Shown: positions 53,867 through 62,982, numbered from the stretch's first letter. The stretch: 64,000 nucleotides of DNA from Kangiella marina (GCF_039541235.1 NZ_BAABFV010000002.1:620001-684000); one strand, 5' to 3'. The notes: generated from the letters alone by a model not told the origin. Made by a program: numbers and translations.

Positions 53867-54832
53867 ATGACTAGGATATATGATTCCATTTTAGATACGA
53901 TTGGCAACACCCCGATCGTCAAAATTAACCGCTTAGGCCCTAAGCACGTTAATTTGTTTGTCAAAGCGGAGTATTTTAATCCGCTAGCGTCGGTTAAAGA
54001 TCGTTTAGCGTTCGCAATCATCAATGATGCCGAGAAGCGTGGTTTGTTAAAACCGGGACAAACTGTGGTTGAAGCGACCTCTGGTAATACCGGCATTGCT
54101 CTGGCAATGGTTTGCGCTGCCAAAGGTTATCCTTTCGTCGCCGTCATGACGGAAACCTTTTCAGTTGAGCGACGTAAAATCATGCGTGCGCTGGGTGCAA
54201 AGGTTGTACTGACGCCTGCCGCTGAGCGTGGTACGGGAATGGTTAAAGTGGCTGAACAACTGGCTGACAAAAACGGTTGGTTCCTAGCGCGACAGTTTGA
54301 AAATCTGGCTAACCCTGAGTATCACCGCAATACTACCGCGCCAGAAATCCTACGAGCTTTTGCCAATCAAAAATTAGATTATTTTGTCAGTGGGTATGGC
54401 ACAGGAGGAACTATCACCGGTGTTGGTGAAGTGCTAAAAGTTGCACGTCCAGATATCAAAATTATTGCTACGGAGCCTGAAGTTGCTTCCTTATTACAAG
54501 GTAAGGAGTGGCAGCCCCACAAAATTCAAGGATGGACACCAGACTTTGTGGCCGATGTCATGAACCGCGATGTTTATGATCAAGTGATTCCAATTTCGGA
54601 TGAGGTCGCACGTGATACCTCATTGGCACTAGCACGTAGCGAAGGTATCTTTTGTGGTATTTCATCGGGTGCGACTTTCGCCGCTGCTCTTGAAGCCGCT
54701 AAAGATGCGCCAGAGGGGGCAAATATTTTAGCCATGCTTCCGGATACTGGTGAGCGTTACTTAAGTACTTTCCTGTTTGATGATATTGACGAAGGTTCTG
54801 ATGACGATATTTTAGCAACGTTAAACTCTTAA
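53867..54832 (+). CDS. cysK: Cysteine synthase A (O-acetylserine sulfhydrylase)
   Basis: A 321-residue PLP enzyme that forms cysteine from O-acetylserine and sulfide. The PLP lysine is Lys44 in PLASVKDRLAFA. EATSGNTGIALAMVCAAKGY, YGTGGTITGVGEVLK and GIFCGISSGATFAAALEAA are CysK signatures. Length fits CysK rather than CysM. It follows cysG with a 3-base gap, so siroheme supply and sulfide fixation are cotranscribed. A terminator follows. Confidence 0.93.
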   Translation: MTRIYDSILDTIGNTPIVKINRLGPKHVNLFVKAEYFNPLASVKDRLAFAIINDAEKRGLLKPGQTVVEATSGNTGIALAMVCAAKGYPFVAVMTETFSVERRKIMRALGAKVVLTPAAERGTGMVKVAEQLADKNGWFLARQFENLANPEYHRNTTAPEILRAFANQKLDYFVSGYGTGGTITGVGEVLKVARPDIKIIATEPEVASLLQGKEWQPHKIQGWTPDFVADVMNRDVYDQVIPISDEVARDTSLALARSEGIFCGISSGATFAAALEAAKDAPEGANILAMLPDTGERYLSTFLFDDIDEGSDDDILATLNS

Positions 54833-54872
54833 GAGCTTTGCCTATCATTGGGTCATACCAATGAGACTCTCC

Positions 54873-54907
54873 AGCCCGCTAAACTGTATAGTGCCGCGGG
54901 CTTTTTT
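54873..54907 (+). terminator. Rho-independent terminator after cysK
   Basis: AGCCCGC and GCGGGCT form a 7-bp stem with a 16-base loop, followed by six T residues. A second small hairpin (CATTGG with CCAATG, 54847-54862) lies just before it. Confidence 0.7.
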
Positions 54908-54976
54908 ATGGTCACCATTTGAACTTCGAGAACAATCTCAGCATAATGAATTCACACATGTATTAGCGGTGATTTT

Positions 54977-55771
54977 GTGCCTCCAATAAAGCCATTAACA
55001 AGACATCTGGTTCGAGTATTTGCAACTCCTGATCTCGAGGGTACAACAGCTGTCGTTTATAGGCTTGATGAAAGCCTATCCAGTTCTGACATGCAAGCTA
55101 TAGCAAGCAATGACAAAGCCCCAGCAACATGCTTTATTCATCAAGTTTCTGCTCAAGAATGTAACGTCCGCTTTTTCAACGCAACGCATGAGATACAGCT
55201 TTGCGGCCATGGCTTACTGGCTTGCGCTAAGGTTTTAGCTGAATACGATAATGCCTTAAGTTTTAGGTTAGATACTCCGCAAACCGTAGTTGAAGCGCAC
55301 GTCAGTCAAGAAGATACGCGTGTAGAAATACAACTCGATGCCTTGCCATCCTACGCCGTTGATATCCCGCTTTGGGCCAAGGATTGTTTTAATATACCGC
55401 CTGAAGCAGCTTCCCTTGCTGGCCCAGACAGCGGCTATTGGGTTATGCGCTGGCCGCAATCTACGGCCCTAGACCAATTAAACGTTAATTCCAGAGTATT
55501 GGTTGAAAATACTCAGCGCGCATTGATAGTTACTCAGAAAAGCCAGGTTGAAGGTTATGATTATGGTTTTCGCTACTTCGCACCGCAGCATGGTGTTATC
55601 GAAGATAAAGCGACAGGTTCGGCGCATCGAGTGTTGCTGAGTTATTGGCACCAGCAATTAAATCAATGTAACTTTAAAGCACGGCAATACTCTAAAGAAG
55701 GCGCTGAATTAGTTGGCCGTGTAGTTAATGGGGACGTCTGGATATCTGGTAATGTTGATATTCAGCGGTAA
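54977..55771 (+). CDS. PhzF-family protein with altered catalytic segment
   Basis: A 264-residue PhzF/diaminopimelate-epimerase-fold protein starting at GTG. RVFATPDLEGTTAVVYRL is a degenerate form of the N-terminal FxxxPxxGNPaaV segment; LCGHGLLACAKVL and GVIEDKATGSAHRVLLSYW match the second and C-terminal signatures. Where the family has SETxF with its catalytic Glu, this protein has PATCF, so the acid appears to be missing. It may be catalytically atypical. It lies 42 bases upstream of egtB in the same direction, but a link with ergothioneine is only inferred. Confidence 0.8.
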   Translation: MPPIKPLTRHLVRVFATPDLEGTTAVVYRLDESLSSSDMQAIASNDKAPATCFIHQVSAQECNVRFFNATHEIQLCGHGLLACAKVLAEYDNALSFRLDTPQTVVEAHVSQEDTRVEIQLDALPSYAVDIPLWAKDCFNIPPEAASLAGPDSGYWVMRWPQSTALDQLNVNSRVLVENTQRALIVTQKSQVEGYDYGFRYFAPQHGVIEDKATGSAHRVLLSYWHQQLNQCNFKARQYSKEGAELVGRVVNGDVWISGNVDIQR

Positions 55772-55813
55772 TATAGTATTAACAAATCATTTAAACAGAC
55801 ATAAGGTTGTTGA

Positions 55814-57127
55814 ATGTTGGACAAGGTTAGGCCAAATACTCAGCTAGGGGAAGTTGTAAAGCAATTCAACTCAACCCGAGAGTTAACCGAACGCTTATGC
55901 CAAAGTCTTGATGTTGAAGACTACAATCTACAGGCTATCGCAGAAACCAGCCCAGTGAAGTGGCACCTTGCCCATACCTCTTGGTTTTTCGAGACGTTCA
56001 TCTTGAAACACTATGCTAAAAGCTTTGAGCCATACCACCCACAGTTTGAGTACTTATTTAACTCCTACTACAACGCTGTGGGTAAACAGTTTCGGCGTCC
56101 TGAGCGTCACTTGCTATCTAGGCCAACTGTCGGGCAAATTTTTGATTATCGCCAAAAAGTCACTGAGGCAGTTAATCAACTGTTAGCTTTGTCGGGAGCT
56201 GAGTCTGATGCAGAGCCTAGTGCAGGGTATGATGTAGAATTGCTGTCGTTAATCGTGCTTGGTATTCATCATGAACAGCAGCATCAAGAACTACTCTTAA
56301 CCGACCTCAAGTATAATTTCTATCAAAATCCACTGTACCCAAGCTACTTGTCTCAAGCACCATCCAAAGCAAAGCAGAGCCAGCCAGAAAAGATGGCGTG
56401 GATTGAATTCGGCTCAGAGCTATGCTCTATTGGCGCCGACTTGAGTGACCAGTCTCGTTTTAAGTTCGATAATGAGACGCCACAACATCAGCACTTCATT
56501 AACGGCTTTAAAGTGGCTAACCGTTTAGTGACGAATGAAGAGTACATTGAATTTATTGAGCAGGGTGGTTATGAAGCTTCCGAACTCTGGCTTAGCGATG
56601 GTTGGGAGGCTAAGAAACACAAAGATTGGCAAGCTCCACTGTACTGGTTCAAAAAGAATGGTGAGTGGTATCACTTTACGTTCAATGGTATTGAGAGAGT
56701 CATTGGTGAGGAGCCTGTTGCTCATGTGAGTTTTTATGAAGCTCAGGCATTCGCTGAATGGCAAGGGGCGAGACTATTAACTGAGCAGGAGTGGGAAAGA
56801 ATTGCTAAGGAGCAGGAGGTCAGAGGTAGCTTCTTAGAGTCGGAAAACTATTCACCTTCCCAACCAGAAAAAACAGGGCATGCCGTTACGCAGATGTATG
56901 GAGAGTTATGGCAGTGGACATCAAGCAGTTACTCGCCGTATCCCGGTTATCAGCCTTTAGCTGGAGCTGTTGGTGAGTACAACGGTAAGTTTATGGCTAA
57001 CCAATTTGTGTTGCGTGGAGGCTCTTGCGTGAGCTCACAAAGTCACCTGCGCCATACCTACCGCAACTTTTTTTATCCTGACGCCCGTTGGCAGTTTTCA
57101 GGTATTCGCTTAGCGAAAGACCTTTAA
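55814..57127 (+). CDS. egtB: Ergothioneine biosynthesis protein EgtB
   Basis: A 437-residue non-heme iron sulfoxide synthase. The N-terminal DinB-like domain has VKWHLAHTSWFFETFIL and HHEQQHQELLLTDLKYN, which give the three iron-binding histidines. From about 195 a formylglycine-generating-enzyme-like domain follows (PVAHVSFYEAQAFAEWQGARLLTEQEWE, MYGELWQWTSSSYSPYPGY, FVLRGGSCVSSQSHLRHTYRNFF). It links trimethylhistidine (hercynine) to a thiol donor, cysteine or gamma-glutamylcysteine. It lies 9 bases before egtD. No egtC or egtA is next to it, which suggests the cysteine-using variant. Confidence 0.93.
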   Translation: MLDKVRPNTQLGEVVKQFNSTRELTERLCQSLDVEDYNLQAIAETSPVKWHLAHTSWFFETFILKHYAKSFEPYHPQFEYLFNSYYNAVGKQFRRPERHLLSRPTVGQIFDYRQKVTEAVNQLLALSGAESDAEPSAGYDVELLSLIVLGIHHEQQHQELLLTDLKYNFYQNPLYPSYLSQAPSKAKQSQPEKMAWIEFGSELCSIGADLSDQSRFKFDNETPQHQHFINGFKVANRLVTNEEYIEFIEQGGYEASELWLSDGWEAKKHKDWQAPLYWFKKNGEWYHFTFNGIERVIGEEPVAHVSFYEAQAFAEWQGARLLTEQEWERIAKEQEVRGSFLESENYSPSQPEKTGHAVTQMYGELWQWTSSSYSPYPGYQPLAGAVGEYNGKFMANQFVLRGGSCVSSQSHLRHTYRNFFYPDARWQFSGIRLAKDL

Positions 57128-57136
57128 GGAGTTTCT

Positions 57137-58072
57137 GTGACTAAGTCGCTAACTTTAAATGAAGAACAAGCTGCAATCATGGAAGGGTTGCAAGCTGAAC
57201 AAAAATACATCAACCCGAAGTACTTTTATAATCATCATGGCTCAAAGCTGTTTGAAAAAATTACCCAGCTTGATGAGTATTACCCGACACGAACAGAGCG
57301 TGGCATTTTACAATCCAGAGCGGAAGATATTGCTAACCTTATTGAAAGAGATGCTTTAATCGTAGAACCGGGCGCAGGGAGCTGCAAAAAGATCGAATAT
57401 CTATTACCAGCACTTCACCCCAAAGTTTATGTTCCACAGGATGTATCCGCAGAGTTTCTCAAACAGTCCGCACAAAGACTTTCTGAGATCTATTCATGGC
57501 TTGATGTAGTGCCGGTAGCTAGTGATTTTTCCGAACCGATTGTCATCCCTGAGAGACTGAGGAAGTACCGTAAATATGCTTTTTACCCAGGCTCCACCAT
57601 AGGCAACTTTGAACCCGAGGATGCGCTACAGTTTTTAAAGCAAATGAGAACGCTGGTTGGTGATAGTGGTGGAATGATTTTAGGGGTAGATTTGCATAAA
57701 GATAATGACATCCTCCATGCAGCTTACAATGATAAAGAAGGCGTAACCGCTGAGTTTAACCTTAATACGTTATCGCATATTAACGATATTTTATCGTCCG
57801 GCTTTGAGCTTCAAAAATTTGAACATATGGCTTTGTACAACTCACAAAAACAGCGGATTGAAATGTACTTAAAAAGCACTGAGCCACAAGAGTACCGAGT
57901 TTTAGGTGAGCTCATAACGTTTGAACAGGGAGAGCTCATTCATACTGAACACTCGTATAAGTATACTATTGACGGTATCCGGCAACTGGCAAACTCTTCG
58001 GGGTTTACCTTGGAACATAGCTGGCTTGATGAAAACGAATTGTTTAGCGTGAACTATCTACAATCGGTTTGA
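57137..58072 (+). CDS. egtD: L-histidine N-alpha-methyltransferase EgtD
   Basis: A 311-residue SAM-dependent enzyme that methylates histidine three times to hercynine. YFYNHHGSKLFEKITQLDEYYPTRTE is the family's substrate-region signature; VEPGAGSCKKIEYLL is the SAM-binding loop, VPQDVSAEFL binds the ribose, and YPGSTIGNFEPEDALQFL and LGVDLHKDNDILHAAYND follow. The pair egtB-egtD is a minimal ergothioneine module. A terminator follows at 58125. Confidence 0.94.
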   Translation: MTKSLTLNEEQAAIMEGLQAEQKYINPKYFYNHHGSKLFEKITQLDEYYPTRTERGILQSRAEDIANLIERDALIVEPGAGSCKKIEYLLPALHPKVYVPQDVSAEFLKQSAQRLSEIYSWLDVVPVASDFSEPIVIPERLRKYRKYAFYPGSTIGNFEPEDALQFLKQMRTLVGDSGGMILGVDLHKDNDILHAAYNDKEGVTAEFNLNTLSHINDILSSGFELQKFEHMALYNSQKQRIEMYLKSTEPQEYRVLGELITFEQGELIHTEHSYKYTIDGIRQLANSSGFTLEHSWLDENELFSVNYLQSV

Positions 58073-58124
58073 GTTGACGGTTTGTAAGAATAACCAAGTG
58101 TTACAAGAAAGAGGTCACTATAGT

Positions 58125-58148
58125 AATACCCGCAAAGGCGGGTATTTT
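58125..58148 (+). terminator. Rho-independent terminator after egtD
   Basis: AATACCCGC and GCGGGTATT form a 9-bp stem with a 4-base loop followed by T residues. Confidence 0.8.
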
Positions 58149-58250
58149 GTTTAGGGTATGTTCTAGTACCTATTTAAAAGGCTTTTGAGAAAGTCGGTGG
58201 ATACATAATATCTTCTGGTGTTACTTTCTCCACAAGACTTGTGCTATGAC

Positions 58251-59777
58251 TTATAGATACTTATCGATATTAATTTTTCGGCTTTTCTCATTCGCCTCTT
58301 TTATAGCGGCAAGCATTGCGTCTAGTTGATTGCGTTCAATGACGCGGCCAGCGAGTACCACTGTATCGATAGTACGAGTGTTACGAATATTAATGAGTGG
58401 GTTTTTATTTAATATTAGTAAGTCAGCGCGTCGGCCAGCTTCGATAATTCCAGCATTACTATTCATTAATTCTGCAGGTTTTATCGTCGCACTAGCAAGC
58501 GTTTGAGCTGGGGTCATGCCGGCGTTATTAAGAGATTCCAGTTCATCATGTAGGGAAAATCCCGGTACAACCAAATTGGCCCCAGAGTCAGTCCCAGCAA
58601 CAATATCAACGCTTCGTCGAATCATAGCTTTTAAAAGAATATGGTGTGCTTTTTCTCGAGCTGCCCAAAAAATATCGTTTTTACTATATATTTCTTCAGA
58701 AGGATTGCTGGTAGCCTCAAATTGATTATAGCTTGGGAGCCAGCCAACTTTGAATTCTTCAGAGTCTTTGGTTCCTTCGAGAATTCCGGGGTTAGCATAC
58801 TCAATAGGAACTTCCTTTAAAGCATTTTCAAGATCGCTGAACTGGTCATGAATACTTTCCATAAACCATAACACTGAGTTCACAGTAATTTCGTTAGCTA
58901 AAAGGTCATCTATTATTTCATCGCTACGGGCTTCTACATGAGCATAAAAAGCCGCAGTTCCTTTATTATTGATCGACCCAAACTCCCGAATGAGTACACG
59001 AACAATTTCCTCAAGGTGTGCCACCTCCTTTTGTTGTGTTGTTGCAAGTTCTGATAACTCCATGGATAAAGGGAAATGGCCGGTAGTGGTAATGTTTAGC
59101 TCAGTTGCTAACTGGTTTACAGCTCGGTAAGTGGGCATATCTAGATGGTAGATTTTAATGGCATCGTAACCCTGTTCGGCAAACTCTTTGACCATGGCTT
59201 TTGCGTGCTCAACGTCATGAGTATTCTTATGGAAGGTAATGAGCTCCCAAAAGGCACCTTGCAGAAAATCCATCGAGTCAATTGGTGGTGAGGCGACGAA
59301 CATTCTTGGTCCAACACGGCCTTGCTCGATCTCTTCGCGTATTTCAAGGCGGTTTGAGGGACCACCCAAGTCACGAATATGGGTGACACCATTGGCAACA
59401 TAAAGCAGCAGGTCGTTGGGACTCTTAAGAATATGAGTATGAGAATCAACTAACCCTGGAATCATGTACTTTCCTCGAGCATCAATTACTCTTGCGTTGG
59501 CAGGAACAGAACCTTCGGCAGTAACGGATATAATTTCCTTGCCATCAATAACTACGGTTCGGTTAGAGAGCATCGACTGACCATCTGGTGATAGCACATT
59601 CACGTTGGTAATGGCTGTAAGCTCAATAGGTGAGGCGAAAGCAGTGTGATCAACTAACTCAGTGTGTGCACCGTAAATAAAGTTGACGCCGTTTTTAAAC
59701 CACAGTAAATAGGCGGTCGCCAGTATCGCAATGCTTGAGATAAGGGCCAAAAGCCATTTAGAAATTGTTTTTAACAT
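58251..59777 (-). CDS. Membrane-anchored amidohydrolase-family protein
   Basis: A 508-residue amidohydrolase-superfamily protein. An N-terminal membrane segment (about 9-27) anchors it facing the periplasm. The metal motif is PGLVDSHTHIL; further ligands are likely in the TGHFPLS and EVAHLEEI segments, and the conserved Asp is in VAGTDSGANLV. The C-terminal GRRADLLILNKNPLINI closes the beta-sandwich. Relatives include imidazolonepropionase-like and Xaa-Pro dipeptidase-like enzymes, so the substrate remains open. An AraC-type regulator is encoded just upstream on the same strand. Confidence 0.82.
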   Translation of the reverse strand: MLKTISKWLLALISSIAILATAYLLWFKNGVNFIYGAHTELVDHTAFASPIELTAITNVNVLSPDGQSMLSNRTVVIDGKEIISVTAEGSVPANARVIDARGKYMIPGLVDSHTHILKSPNDLLLYVANGVTHIRDLGGPSNRLEIREEIEQGRVGPRMFVASPPIDSMDFLQGAFWELITFHKNTHDVEHAKAMVKEFAEQGYDAIKIYHLDMPTYRAVNQLATELNITTTGHFPLSMELSELATTQQKEVAHLEEIVRVLIREFGSINNKGTAAFYAHVEARSDEIIDDLLANEITVNSVLWFMESIHDQFSDLENALKEVPIEYANPGILEGTKDSEEFKVGWLPSYNQFEATSNPSEEIYSKNDIFWAAREKAHHILLKAMIRRSVDIVAGTDSGANLVVPGFSLHDELESLNNAGMTPAQTLASATIKPAELMNSNAGIIEAGRRADLLILNKNPLINIRNTRTIDTVVLAGRVIERNQLDAMLAAIKEANEKSRKINIDKYL

Positions 59778-59916
59778 ATTTAGATTCCATCAATTAATGA
59801 TGGCCTAATTTCAACACCTAAGGGGTGCTGACTCGTCCAGTTTTATAACATTAGACGTACAATATTGGTTTTACACCTGTTATAGATTAAAAAATGAACA
59901 AAACAGAAGCGTAAGA

Positions 59917-61020
59917 TCACTGGCAACGGTATTGGCTCGGTGTTCGTCCTGTGACTTTTTTAAATATTGCATTGAAACTACTTTTAGACGAAAACCCCGC
60001 ATCCATGGCTAAATCTATTAACTTTTGCTCACTCTTTTGGTCAAGACGCTGACAAACTTCGGCTACCCGGTACTCGTTGATAAATTGATTAAAATTTTTG
60101 CCACCGTATTGGTTTAGTGTCTCGGACAATTGATGCACACTAACGCCTACCTTCTCTGCTAGAGTTGATAATGTTAATTCACTATTTCTGTATAATGCTT
60201 CCTTTTTGACCTGTTCCTGTACCAATTGCAAAATATTCGAACGCATTTCAAGGTCTAATAAGCCACGAGATGGCTCTTGTGCTTGTGGCGGCTCTTGTTG
60301 TTCTAGTTGCTCCGTGAGTTGCTTAATGTGAAACAAACTCGGGTTACGCCATTGAATAATGGCGATAAAGTAAACCATTAATACCAGAAGCAAATCAGCA
60401 AGAGTATTTACAGCGGATGATAGGTTTAAAAAGTAGAAAGCGACTTTTAAAGTCCATATCGAAACCGTGAATGCGACGAGGCTCCAGAGCCATCGAAAGA
60501 TATCAGGATTATAGGAAGACAGTGTTTGTTTAGCTTGAGCTTGGTAACGACTGAGCATCCTCAGCAATAACACCGAGTAAAACAGAGCTTGACCGTAAAA
60601 AACGATCTTTGTGATGCTGTGTCTAATAAGTGTTGTTTCAGGCATTTGCACAAAACTTAGTGCTTTTTCAGGGGACAGTAGGATGTCGTAATTGAGTGAG
60701 TAGCAAATCAACAACGGCAGTGCGTGCAAGAAGTCGGTTGATTTAAGGGGCGAACCAGTTATCGCAGTTCGGCAGTATAAGTAAATTAGCGCACCATAAC
60801 TGGCGGGTAAAAAAACTAAAAAGCCTACCAGCCATGAAAAGTTACTAGGATCATCGGCTACTATCAGTGGTAAGACAAAAGTGGTGGCGATAAATAAACA
60901 TTGTAGCCCCAGTAGTTTACTGGCGTAATTGACTCGCTTGTCACTTATTAGAAGCATGAACAAGAGAAACCCTTGAAACGCGCCAATGGCCAGTACAAAA
61001 GTTTGAGTTTGTGAGAGCAT
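59917..61020 (-). CDS. Membrane-bound AraC-family regulator
   Basis: A 367-residue regulator with about seven membrane segments in the first 230 residues (for example FVLAIGAFQGFLLFMLLIS at the N-terminus) and a C-terminal AraC-type HTH domain. The latter begins near 265 and contains LSTLAEKVGVSVHQLSETLNQ and IDLAMDAGFSSKSSFNAIFKKVTGRTPSQYR. This design occurs in regulators that sense a signal at the membrane. It lies 139 bases upstream of the amidohydrolase on the same strand, so that gene is a plausible target. Confidence 0.85.
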   Translation of the reverse strand: MLSQTQTFVLAIGAFQGFLLFMLLISDKRVNYASKLLGLQCLFIATTFVLPLIVADDPSNFSWLVGFLVFLPASYGALIYLYCRTAITGSPLKSTDFLHALPLLICYSLNYDILLSPEKALSFVQMPETTLIRHSITKIVFYGQALFYSVLLLRMLSRYQAQAKQTLSSYNPDIFRWLWSLVAFTVSIWTLKVAFYFLNLSSAVNTLADLLLVLMVYFIAIIQWRNPSLFHIKQLTEQLEQQEPPQAQEPSRGLLDLEMRSNILQLVQEQVKKEALYRNSELTLSTLAEKVGVSVHQLSETLNQYGGKNFNQFINEYRVAEVCQRLDQKSEQKLIDLAMDAGFSSKSSFNAIFKKVTGRTPSQYRCQ

Positions 61021-61208
61021 TGTTTTTGTTTTAGTTCAAAGTACCTGGATAGATAAGTCTATCCACTGAGGGTTCTAATGTCGATTTGAATTGACTGAAA
61101 ACAGACATGTGTTTTACCTTTCACTGGCTTTGCTGCTCAAAATCGCTTCTGACGATTTTATCGAACCAAGCTTCGCAATTCATGACAGAATATCCTATGG
61201 TCACAGAT

Positions 61209-61236
61209 AAAAAAATACCCGCACAGGGCGGGTATT
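61209..61236 (-). terminator. Terminator downstream of tRNA-Ser
   Basis: On the minus strand AATACCCGC and GCGGGTATT form a 9-bp stem with a 5-base loop, followed by seven T residues. It lies 8 bases after the tRNA CCA end. Confidence 0.82.
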
Positions 61237-61243
61237 TATTGTT

Positions 61244-61334
61244 TGGCGGTGAAGGAGGGATTCGAACCCTCGATACGCTACTAACGTATACACACTTTCC
61301 AGGCGTGCGCCTTCAGCCACTCGGCCACTTCACC
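61244..61334 (-). tRNA. tRNA-Ser (GGA anticodon)
   Basis: On the minus strand the gene begins GGTGAAGTGGCCGAGTGG and ends with CTTCACC, discriminator G and an encoded CCA. The 7-bp acceptor stem pairs fully. The anticodon stem CACGC/GTGTG encloses loop CTGGAAA, so the anticodon is GGA, which reads UCC and UCU. The long variable arm (TATACG with CGTA-type pairing) is that of a class II tRNA, and GGTTCGAATCC is the T arm. The short open frames over this region are chance. Confidence 0.95.
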
Positions 61335-61380
61335 GTAAACTTTTTATTTTGAGATGTTTTATGACATCTACAACTTTATA

Positions 61381-61560
61381 TAATCGGCGCACTGTTGCTT
61401 GCGCGTTACTCGAAAGCTGACGCTTTCTCGCCCTCCGGGTTGCTGTCGCGAAGCTCCAGCACTCAAACCTGCGGTTTGTCAGCCACTCGGTAATTGCTCC
61501 TGAATTACTCTAACTCCTGCCTCCATGCAGTCGTCGGCCACGTCACCGTAAGTTTTTTAG
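61381..61560. repeat. Hairpin-rich stretch with a broken partial copy of tRNA-Ser
   Basis: TCAGCCACTCGG (61479-61490) repeats 61313-61324 of the tRNA gene, and CGGCCAC-G-TCACCGTAA (61535-61551) repeats the tRNA 5' end and its flank with one mismatch. Between them lie 44 unrelated bases. Several perfect hairpins are nearby: GAAAGC with GCTTTC (61412-61427) and CAAACC with GGTTTG (61464-61478). It looks like a duplicated tRNA 5' half interrupted in the D arm. No open frame of note is present. Confidence 0.55.
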
Positions 61561-61620
61561 CACAAGAGTGCTTTTAGGCCGCGTAAGATAGCGGAAAGTT
61601 ACAGCGTTGGCAAGTTTCTC

Positions 61621-62043
61621 TTAGTCGGACTGAAGGTAGGACTTATGAGGTGAGACCAAAAGGTTTTTCATGGCTTCTCGTCCAAGAAGCATCTTATAGC
61701 GCATTTTCTTACGGTCAGCTAATGTGATGTCGATGTCCCAGGTCTTATCACCAATAGTAATGGGAGTGCGAATGACATACCGTAGCTGCGTCTGCCCGTT
61801 GGAGCTGGTTATTTTGCGGTAGTCGATGACTTCACAGTGACACTCAATAACCTTTTTCGGGTGTCGTTTGTCCGGGCAAGTCTTGAATTCGACAAAGCTT
61901 ACGCCGTTTTTTTCGAAGGAGTGGATATCAAACGCATGCAAGCTTGAGGTCTTGGCCCCTGTATCCACTTTCACTTTAATTGGATCTATCTTTAGCTCAG
62001 AAAGTTTCGCTTCTTCTTTCCAGCCGACCGTCATTTTTGTCAC
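61621..62043 (-). CDS. rimB: RimB-like retropepsin-type protease (ATP-dependent zinc protease family)
   Basis: A 140-residue protein of the family formerly named putative ATP-dependent zinc protease. KVKVDTGAKTSSLHAFDI carries the aspartic-protease-like Asp27-Thr-Gly-Ala motif, and MLLGREAMKNLLVSPHKSYL the conserved C-terminus. In Pseudomonas, RimB works with RimK in glutamylation control of ribosomal protein S6. The GTG start at 62043 has GAGG at a suitable distance; an ATG at 62034 is possible. It lies 24 bases downstream of rimK. Confidence 0.83.
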   Translation of the reverse strand: MTKMTVGWKEEAKLSELKIDPIKVKVDTGAKTSSLHAFDIHSFEKNGVSFVEFKTCPDKRHPKKVIECHCEVIDYRKITSSNGQTQLRYVIRTPITIGDKTWDIDITLADRKKMRYKMLLGREAMKNLLVSPHKSYLQSD

Positions 62044-62067
62044 TCTGATTTACCTCGCGTGAGCCAA

Positions 62068-62982
62068 TTAACCTTTGCCTTTAGGCTTATTCGGGCCTTT
62101 TAGAGCATCTTTTTCAATGTGTCTGATGATGGCACCGGCAACATCTTTGCCCGTGGCTTTCTCAATACCTTCGAGTCCGGGTGACGAGTTAACCTCAATC
62201 ACGAGAGGGCCGTGAGCTGAGCGAAGTAGGTCGACGCCTGCCACGTCTAACCCCATGACTTTTGCAGCTCTTACTGCTAACGCTCTTTCTTCAGGCTTAA
62301 GCTTGGTCACATCAGCGCTACCGCCGCGGTGAAGGTTTGAGCGGAATTCTCCTTCTTTTGCGCTACGCTGCATGGCGGCAATAACTTTATCGCCAACAAC
62401 AAAGCAGCGAACGTCTGAGCCGCCCGACTCTTTAATAAATTCTTGTACTAAAAAGTCTGCATTGAGGCTTCTAAAAGCATTGATTAAGCTTTCCGCCGCT
62501 TTATTGGTTTCAGCCAACACAACGCCATTACCATGAGTACTTTCTATGATCTTCACGATCAGCGGAGCACCGCCAACCGACTGGATAATTTCATCGGTCG
62601 CATCAACGGAGTGAGCATAGCTGGTGATTGGCATGCCAACACCTTTACGCGCTAATAATTGGTGCGCGCGAAGCTTGTCTCGAGAGCGCGTGATGGCGAT
62701 GGATTCATTAACCGAGTAAACGCCACCAACCTCAAACTGACGCAATACCGCTGTGCCGTATGCGGTAATCGAAGCGCCAATTCTAGGGATCACGGCATCA
62801 AAACTGAGCTGGGTGACTTCGCCTTTAACTTTGCTGTGTACCGTGGGGCGGTTGGCTGTGATATTCATAAAGCATTTCAAGACATCGACCACTTGAGGTT
62901 CGTGACCGCGTTCTTTAGCTGCTTCTACTAACCTGCTGGTTGAGTAGAGTTTAGAGTTACGAGAGAGAATACCGATTTTCAT
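62068..62982 (-). CDS. rimK: Ribosomal protein S6 glutamate ligase
   Basis: A 304-residue ATP-grasp ligase that adds glutamate residues to the C-terminus of ribosomal protein S6. [22 protein letters not shown] is the usual N-terminus. The ATP-grasp core has [64 protein letters not shown], and the metal site [15 protein letters not shown]. Paired with the RimB-like gene, it forms a known S6-modification module; rimA is not visible. Confidence 0.93.
   Translation of the reverse strand: MKIGILSRNSKLYSTSRLVEAAKERGHEPQVVDVLKCFMNITANRPTVHSKVKGEVTQLSFDAVIPRIGASITAYGTAVLRQFEVGGVYSVNESIAITRSRDKLRAHQLLARKGVGMPITSYAHSVDATDEIIQSVGGAPLIVKIIESTHGNGVVLAETNKAAESLINAFRSLNADFLVQEFIKESGGSDVRCFVVGDKVIAAMQRSAKEGEFRSNLHRGGSADVTKLKPEERALAVRAAKVMGLDVAGVDLLRSAHGPLVIEVNSSPGLEGIEKATGKDVAGAIIRHIEKDALKGPNKPKGKG

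Noticed and set aside
61107-61352. 81-codon open frame overlapping tRNA-Ser
   Set aside because: It reads through the antisense of the tRNA and its terminator; the phrase GGEGGIRTLDT is a well-known false translation of tRNA genes.
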